Positions 12,470-16,568 of a stretch of DNA of 16,568 nt are shown in pieces (positions within the stretch are counted from its first letter, which is position 1; each line of letters starts with the position of its first letter). The notes beneath the pieces are model-generated. The model did no database searches, had not been told where the DNA came from, and saw only the letters and a list, made by a program, of their open reading frames with translations. The translations under genes and the position numbers were made by a program. The stretch comes from an uncultured Lachnospiraceae bacterium (lineage in GTDB: Bacteria > Bacillota > Clostridia > Lachnospirales > Lachnospiraceae), in assembly GCA_947628025.1 (NCBI GenBank), contig CANQYH010000033.1:1-16568 (forward strand), read 5' to 3'.

Positions 12470-14200
12470 TCACGGTATTCTCACGCGGACAGCAGGCCTG
12501 ACACCCCGGTTATTATATAATTTAAAAGAATCCTCTTCCGCATCCTCAGCCTTATCATGATAACTGTTAAACACCTCTATTTCACTCGCATCTTTATCTG
12601 ATTCTTCAGCCATATTGGAGCGCAGCCAATAGCAGTCAAAATGCTCGTCCGCCGTTTTTTCCGCTGCGTAATCCGTATATTTCGCACGGCTCAATTCCAT
12701 ATTATCATAGATTTCCGGATATGACAAAATAAAAACCTTATCCTCTGTATCCGGACATCCGTTCGTGTAACCCTTTCTGGCCGGAGTTACGGTGAGATTT
12801 GTACCGATCGCTTCCTTTTCTTCTTCGGTAAACGCCATATTGTAGAATTCCTCATTAAGCCATGTCCGCAAATCCGACTTGTCCCATGTGACGATAAGTT
12901 CTGTATACCAGCCATTGTGCGAAAGCTTCGTCTGAAATTCCCTGTCATTGACCACCTCGCTTTCCTCACTAAAACGATACTCTCCGGCATAGTAAGGAAC
13001 CGCGTCCAGAATACTTTCCGAAAGCAGTACGGCCCATTCTCCCTCTTTTGCATAAACATTCCACCGTATAGATTCAGGACCGTTTTCCAGATTATTGTCT
13101 TGCTCATAAGAACCAAACTTGACGATTCCTCCAACAGGAATATCCGCCAGATGCGCAAGCCCTGTCATGGTATCTACCTCAGAGGGCAGTGAGCTCTCAT
13201 ATTTCTCAAAAGAACAGCCATAAACCGCATCGCAATCTCCCAGTTCATTCTCCGTGATTGCAAGCTCATCCTCTGTTTCTTCAAAATAGACCGTGAAATC
13301 CCGTTTTATCCCCAATTCAAAAACCTTACTATTTTTATCAATGCGAGTCGAAGGGATAAAAATACTGTTCAGCGCCTGACATTCTGATATATTAAAACTA
13401 CCGAAATACATAAGATTTCGGGACATACGTATCTTGCAAAGAGAAATGCAGCCAGAGAAAGCATAATGCCCTATATATATGACTGAATCCGGCAGATAGA
13501 TCGTTCTCAGATTCTCACATTCTTTGAGAGCATCCGCCATTATTACTTTTATACCTTCTTTAATTATCAGATCATAATCCTCGGGCATTTCACCTTTATA
13601 ACCATAAAAAGCTTTACCAATATAAACCGGTCCATCAGGCAAAGCCTTAAACCATGCACTCTGCTCCAGTTTGCTTCGGTATCCCACATCAAATATGTAT
13701 TCCGGAAACACGATATCGGTCACTTCAGACATATCTTTCGTTTGAAAATCTACAGAGGTAATTGGATACGCCTTATCATCAGCATTCACGTATTGGGGAA
13801 GCTCTAATTTTCCTGACAATGTTTCTGCTTTCACATTTAGTTCCGCATATTCTCCAACACCGCTGATTCCATAATACATATTATATGAAAAAATATCTCC
13901 TGACCGTATAGTCGGCGAGCCAGACACCGCGCCGCACATTAATTCTGTGATTTTCTCATAGGATAGATCGGATTCCCCTTCCTCTTTCACAGAGGGATCG
14001 GAATCAGGCGCATTTTCTTCCATATTCGCAGCAGAATCTTCCCCGGCAGCAAAAGATGTATTCCTTTGTAACATCTCCATACCGGTCGTTTCCCCGGCCA
14101 GCAATGGTTTCGACGAAGAAACGCTACAACCCGAAAGGATAAAAACTCCGGCTGCCAGCAGAACGCCTAAAGCACATTGAGTCTTTTTTGTACGTTTCAT
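12470..14200 (-). CDS. Lipoprotein with leucine-rich repeats and DUF6273 domain
   Basis: This 576-residue protein starts at ATG 14198-14200. Residues 1-25 form a lipoprotein signal: basic MKRTKKTQ, a hydrophobic stretch, then LSGC with C25 as the lipidated cysteine. Residues about 30-80 are a Ser/Glu/Asp-rich linker. Residues about 140-310 contain BspA-type leucine-rich repeats (for example LRTIYLPDSVIYIGHYAFSG). Residues about 355-576 match DUF6273: VKFGSYEQ, TWDKSDLRTWLNEEFY, DKVFILSYPE, YWLRS and the final GVRPAVRV. It should be anchored to the outer membrane face; the LRR part suggests binding, and DUF6273 has no known function. A longer frame begins nine codons earlier but would spoil the signal peptide and overlap the upstream gene. 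It follows that gene by 7 bases, with its ribosome site GGGGGAA lying in the upstream stop region. Confidence 0.87.
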   Translation of the reverse strand: MKRTKKTQCALGVLLAAGVFILSGCSVSSSKPLLAGETTGMEMLQRNTSFAAGEDSAANMEENAPDSDPSVKEEGESDLSYEKITELMCGAVSGSPTIRSGDIFSYNMYYGISGVGEYAELNVKAETLSGKLELPQYVNADDKAYPITSVDFQTKDMSEVTDIVFPEYIFDVGYRSKLEQSAWFKALPDGPVYIGKAFYGYKGEMPEDYDLIIKEGIKVIMADALKECENLRTIYLPDSVIYIGHYAFSGCISLCKIRMSRNLMYFGSFNISECQALNSIFIPSTRIDKNSKVFELGIKRDFTVYFEETEDELAITENELGDCDAVYGCSFEKYESSLPSEVDTMTGLAHLADIPVGGIVKFGSYEQDNNLENGPESIRWNVYAKEGEWAVLLSESILDAVPYYAGEYRFSEESEVVNDREFQTKLSHNGWYTELIVTWDKSDLRTWLNEEFYNMAFTEEEKEAIGTNLTVTPARKGYTNGCPDTEDKVFILSYPEIYDNMELSRAKYTDYAAEKTADEHFDCYWLRSNMAEESDKDASEIEVFNSYHDKAEDAEEDSFKLYNNRGVRPAVRVRIP

Positions 14201-14207
14201 AAAGCTG

Positions 14208-15473
14208 TCATTCCCCCAGCACCGCATCTTTAAACAGTATTGTCCCGTCTCCGTTTCTCGTGTAATAAAACTTAATATAATCCTGTCCGCTGATGTCCAC
14301 AGTCACATCTACCGGACTGCTGTTGGCATTGATTTTATCTGATTTCCAGAGAAGCTCATTGTTATCCCCATAAACCGCCGCTTCTCCCGTCGTTTTGGTC
14401 GGAAATCCATATTGCGGAGCCATTGAAAAAGAAAGCTCCGTGTAGTCTCCTCCCACGTAATATTCCACATAAGCTTTATTGGCGGCCAGCCAGAAACCGT
14501 TCGACCACTTTTCTCTGGTTGTCGTATTTAACTTATCAAATTCAGAAAACCAGAATGAACCCTCCGGTTCCAACGTCAACAATTCCATCGAAGTTCCGTT
14601 GTCATCCCTCGATTCTGTCTCGGATTGCACCGATTGGGCAGGAACCGATGCTTCTGCCTTTTCTTCCAATCGGGCATCTCTGAAAATGATAGGCAGCGCA
14701 TGTCGGGTTGCCTTTCCTTCTATACTGCATACGGATGCTTTAAACAGAATGGAATCCTGTCCGGAAATATTCAGCTGCACCTCAAACGCATTGGTCCGGT
14801 AATCCACAATCTCCGACTCATACAGTAAACTGCCGTCTCCTCCGTAGATTTCCACGATGGCGCTTTCTCCATATTTCCAATTCTGATCGCTGGCAGGCGC
14901 GATCTCAACGGTCAGCGTACCATATCCCCCGCCGGTATAGTATTCCGCATACGCCTCTTCCACATCCAGTCTTCCTTGAACCGCATTATAGGAACCCGTC
15001 GGTTCCAGCCGCAGCACTTTTTTCCATTTTTCTTTCTCTTTGTGAGTTACATCCTCCGATTTTGTACTGAACCGGTTCTTTAAGATTGGTTCTTCTTCAT
15101 ACAATTCCAAAATACGCTCTTCTTCCTGTACGGCAGGTGCCGAGCTATTCGTCTGCTCCTGCGCAGGCGTCCCGATTGCTTTTGTCTGCACGATACCATT
15201 TACCACCCATGCTCCGTTGGCATCGACCCAGTAACCGTCCGGCGTAAATGAGTTCATAAAGCAATAACCATACCGATCGAAATAATAACATTCCGCAATC
15301 CCATCCCCATTTCCGTCAACCCACTCCCAGCGGTCGGCCGGATATGTACCATTGCCATTGTCATACCACCAGCCGACCGCATCCTGTTTCCATTGCCCCG
15401 CCAGAGCTGGTGCGGATACCGCCATTGAGATCGCCGCTGTCAGTGCCATTACCGTCAGTTTCTTTGTTTTCAT
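14208..15473 (-). CDS. Secreted protein: cell-wall-repeat segment plus two NPCBM-like modules
   Basis: This 421-residue protein has a classical signal peptide (basic start, hydrophobic core, ALA at 23-25 before G26). Residues about 26-95 carry aromatic/glycine repeats (GWWYDNGNGTYPADRWEWVD, then CYYFD, YGYCF, GYWVDANGAWV), like choline-binding or cell-wall-binding repeats. After a linker come two tandem related modules, about 153-270 and 298-421. Each has LEPxGS, xAYxEYYxGG, a xIYGGDGSLLY or xVYGDNNELLW strand, xxNISGQDxI or xVDISGQDYI, and a closing F(R/K)DAxL. This pattern resembles NPCBM/NEW2 carbohydrate-binding modules. It probably sits in the cell wall and binds a glycan. AAAGGAGCAG precedes the ATG. 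It forms an operon with the LRR lipoprotein gene 7 bases downstream. Confidence 0.83.
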   Translation of the reverse strand: MKTKKLTVMALTAAISMAVSAPALAGQWKQDAVGWWYDNGNGTYPADRWEWVDGNGDGIAECYYFDRYGYCFMNSFTPDGYWVDANGAWVVNGIVQTKAIGTPAQEQTNSSAPAVQEEERILELYEEEPILKNRFSTKSEDVTHKEKEKWKKVLRLEPTGSYNAVQGRLDVEEAYAEYYTGGGYGTLTVEIAPASDQNWKYGESAIVEIYGGDGSLLYESEIVDYRTNAFEVQLNISGQDSILFKASVCSIEGKATRHALPIIFRDARLEEKAEASVPAQSVQSETESRDDNGTSMELLTLEPEGSFWFSEFDKLNTTTREKWSNGFWLAANKAYVEYYVGGDYTELSFSMAPQYGFPTKTTGEAAVYGDNNELLWKSDKINANSSPVDVTVDISGQDYIKFYYTRNGDGTILFKDAVLGE

Positions 15474-15581
15474 AATTTACTGCTCCTTTCTTTGGCAGGA
15501 ACTTCTTTGTCCTGCCTCGTCCGTTTGATTTCCACTGTCTTTTCAAAGGATGCTCCCTGCATCCATTCTCCAGACAAAATA

Positions 15582-15625
15582 AACATATCATTCATTTTGT
15601 TGTTTGTCAATTCGTTTTGTTGTTT
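15582..15625 (-). promoter_or_regulatory. Surface-operon promoter with 20-base-period direct repeat
   Basis: Read leftwards: TTGACA (15605-15610), 17-base spacer, TATGTT (15582-15587). On the plus strand, ATTCATTTTGTTGTTT (15590-15605) is repeated as ATTCGTTTTGTTGTTT (15610-15625), 15 of 16 identical and exactly 20 bases apart. One copy fills the spacer and the other lies just upstream of the -35 box. Two sites two helical turns apart over a promoter are what a repressor or tandem dimers would use. The neighbouring divergent XRE regulator is the obvious candidate. A GGATGC/GCATCC palindrome lies in the leader at 15548-15564. Confidence 0.72.
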
Positions 15626-15677
15626 TCCGTTTTCTCAGGAACCGCTTTCATGTAAATATGTATCTGAGGTGAAGCAT

Positions 15678-16025
15678 ATGGAATTTGGGGATATTCTTCG
15701 TGAGTTATTAGAAAACAATGAACTGAACCAGAAAATGCTGGCGGACGAACTGCATATTTCTCCTGCCGCGATCGGCAACTATGTCCGCGGCAACCGGGCC
15801 CCCGATTATCAGACCTTAAAAAAAATCGCTGATTTTTTTCATGTTTCCACAGACTACCTGCTGGATCATCCGTCCGAAAACGGTCTCGACCATCGCGACC
15901 GGAAACTGCTGCAGATCTTTCATTCTCTGAACGAGGCGCAAAAAGAGCTGTTTCTGGAGCAGGGGAAACTGCTGATCCGCTGCAATTACCCCCCCGAAAG
16001 GCCCTATTCCGGCCCAAAAGAATGA
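15678..16025 (+). CDS. XRE-family helix-turn-helix regulator
   Basis: At 115 residues, residues 4-62 form a Cro/CI-type helix-turn-helix: ILRELLENNELNQKMLADEL, with the turn and recognition helix HISPAAIGNYVRGNRAPD, then LKKIADFFHVSTDYLLDH, a SinR/phage-repressor-like layout. The remaining 50 residues (KLLQIFHSLNEAQKELFLEQGKLL) could form a dimerisation helix, followed by a short polar end. ATG 15678-15680 is chosen because GAGGTGAAGC lies directly upstream. The frame stays open further upstream, but that part is not HTH-like and overlaps the divergent promoter. The gene is divergent from the surface operon, whose promoter carries paired repeats, so local regulation is likely but unproven. 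No ligand domain is seen. Confidence 0.88.
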   Translation: MEFGDILRELLENNELNQKMLADELHISPAAIGNYVRGNRAPDYQTLKKIADFFHVSTDYLLDHPSENGLDHRDRKLLQIFHSLNEAQKELFLEQGKLLIRCNYPPERPYSGPKE

Positions 16026-16061
16026 CAGCAGACAAAGGCGTTCCAAGGCCCGCAGCGCCGC

Positions 16062-16098
16062 AAAAGCCGCCTCTTCGATCCAAGATGAGGCGGCTTTT
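16062..16098. terminator. Intrinsic terminator after the XRE gene
   Basis: AAAAGCCGCCTC (16062-16073) and GAGGCGGCTTTT (16087-16098) are perfect 12-base arms with a 13-base loop, followed by CGTCTTTTG. The flanking A/T runs make it potentially bidirectional. Confidence 0.9.
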
Positions 16099-16214
16099 CG
16101 TCTTTTGCTTTTTCATTCGTTGCTTTTAAAAGGAAATGCACCGCTGCGGCAGATGCTCGCTGCTTTTCCGGAACTTTCTCACGAAGTACCTTTTCATAGA
16201 TCGCGAAATGTTCC

Positions 16215-16243
16215 TTGCTTTACGGATATTCTTGCTTTATAAT
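16215..16243 (+). promoter_or_regulatory. Promoter of the right-edge gene
   Basis: TTGCTT (16215-16220), 17-base spacer, TATAAT (16238-16243). The leader would be about 70 bases before the GTG start. Nothing else is supported in the gene-free stretch 16099-16322. Confidence 0.72.
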
Positions 16244-16322
16244 AGTGACAGGCCACATTCGACGGTTTTTCCGGTATCTCTTCCGCTTCCATGTGCATTT
16301 GCAATCAGGAGGAACGTAGGAA

Positions 16323-16568
16323 GTGAAAAAGACTTTAGAGAAAACCGATTCCTACACAAGAGAAACTCCAGAGGAGAAAGTTACAGAAGAAAAAGTTACA
16401 GAAAATAACGACAGCCCGAGCGGAAGTGCGGCAAACAGAAACAGTGCAAGTGAAAAGACAGCTAATGCAGCCGGTACAGAAGACAAAACGGCTGATACGA
16501 CCCATGCAGAGAAAGACGGCGATCCCTATTCCCCGGCCGCGCATGTCCGGGACGCCAACAGCCGCACC
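16323..16568 (+). CDS. Charged, low-complexity N-terminus of an unidentified protein (partial)
   Basis: The frame starts at GTG 16323-16325 and runs open to the window edge (82 codons). A stop lies two codons upstream, and there is no ATG, TTG or other GTG in the visible frame, so GTG is the only possible start seen. AGGAGG lies 10 bases before it and a good promoter at 16215-16243. The visible part begins MKKTLEKTDSYTRETPEEK and is rich in Glu, Lys, Thr, Asn, Ala and Ser with repeated EEKVTE-like units. Near the edge it becomes more ordered (DGDPYSPAAHVRDANSRT). It looks like a disordered cytoplasmic extension in front of a larger domain or membrane protein. The product cannot be named. Confidence 0.72.
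   Translation, partial: MKKTLEKTDSYTRETPEEKVTEEKVTENNDSPSGSAANRNSASEKTANAAGTEDKTADTTHAEKDGDPYSPAAHVRDANSRT

Noticed and set aside
12451..12472. TGAAAAA/TTTTTCA inverted repeat as terminator of the LRR lipoprotein gene
   Set aside because: The stem is almost all A-T, overlaps the stop codon, and has no GC-rich part; too weak to call.
15492..15677. N-terminal extension of the XRE regulator by 62 codons
   Set aside because: The extension is not HTH-like, crosses the divergent promoter repeats, and lacks a ribosome site; GAGGTGA before 15678 fixes the shorter start.

Overview
The window looks like a piece of a Bacillota chromosome of the class Clostridia, most likely Lachnospiraceae. That is inferred from gene content: a GH127 glycosidase cluster, a LacX-type epimerase, an LRR plus DUF6273 lipoprotein, a DUF368 flippase and a zinc-ribbon protein with an acidic tail. 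Strong purine-rich ribosome binding sites and TTGACA/TATAAT-like promoters with 17-base spacers also fit. No rRNA, tRNA, CRISPR array, transposase or integrase gene is visible.

Bases 1-2500 form an AT-rich accessory region transcribed leftwards. From right to left it holds a truncated copy of the 5' end of uvrB, a two-gene toxin-antitoxin (TA) module (AbrB-type antitoxin plus PIN toxin), a second truncated uvrB copy, and the start of another TA module (Phd/YefM antitoxin, cut by the window edge). The two uvrB fragments lie in about 450-base direct repeats. Both end within one codon of the same place, and both are followed by the same roughly 115-base non-uvrB tail with a long inverted repeat. 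The 11-mer TTACGAATGAA occurs at 479, 988 and 2027, exactly at the borders of these blocks. The layout resembles a modular array of TA cassettes separated by uvrB' units, possibly made by serial insertion into the 5' part of uvrB. This is the best candidate here for something undescribed.

Bases 2559-8005 are a GC-rich leftward catabolic cluster: GH127 beta-L-arabinofuranosidase, aldose 1-epimerase family protein, mannitol dehydrogenase/fructuronate reductase family oxidoreductase (uxuB-like), and a small unknown protein overlapping it by four bases. They could release L-arabinose from oligosaccharides in the cytoplasm, interconvert sugar anomers and reduce a keto-sugar or keto-acid. Three hairpins sit between the epimerase and uxuB genes.

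Bases 8119-9640 hold an O-acetylhomoserine sulfhydrylase (metY) with its own promoter. Upstream on the same strand is a tiny open frame followed directly by an intrinsic terminator, which looks like a leader/attenuator or a small RNA. A DUF368 polyprenyl-phosphate translocase gene runs the other way from 9985.

Bases 11001-16568 contain a zinc-ribbon/coiled-coil protein, a NYN/PIN-like nuclease-fold protein with CCATATATGG palindromes on both sides, a two-gene surface operon (NPCBM-like/cell-wall-repeat protein, then LRR plus DUF6273 lipoprotein), a divergent XRE-family regulator next to 20-base-period direct repeats in that operon's promoter, and the first 82 codons of a charged, unidentified protein with a GTG start.
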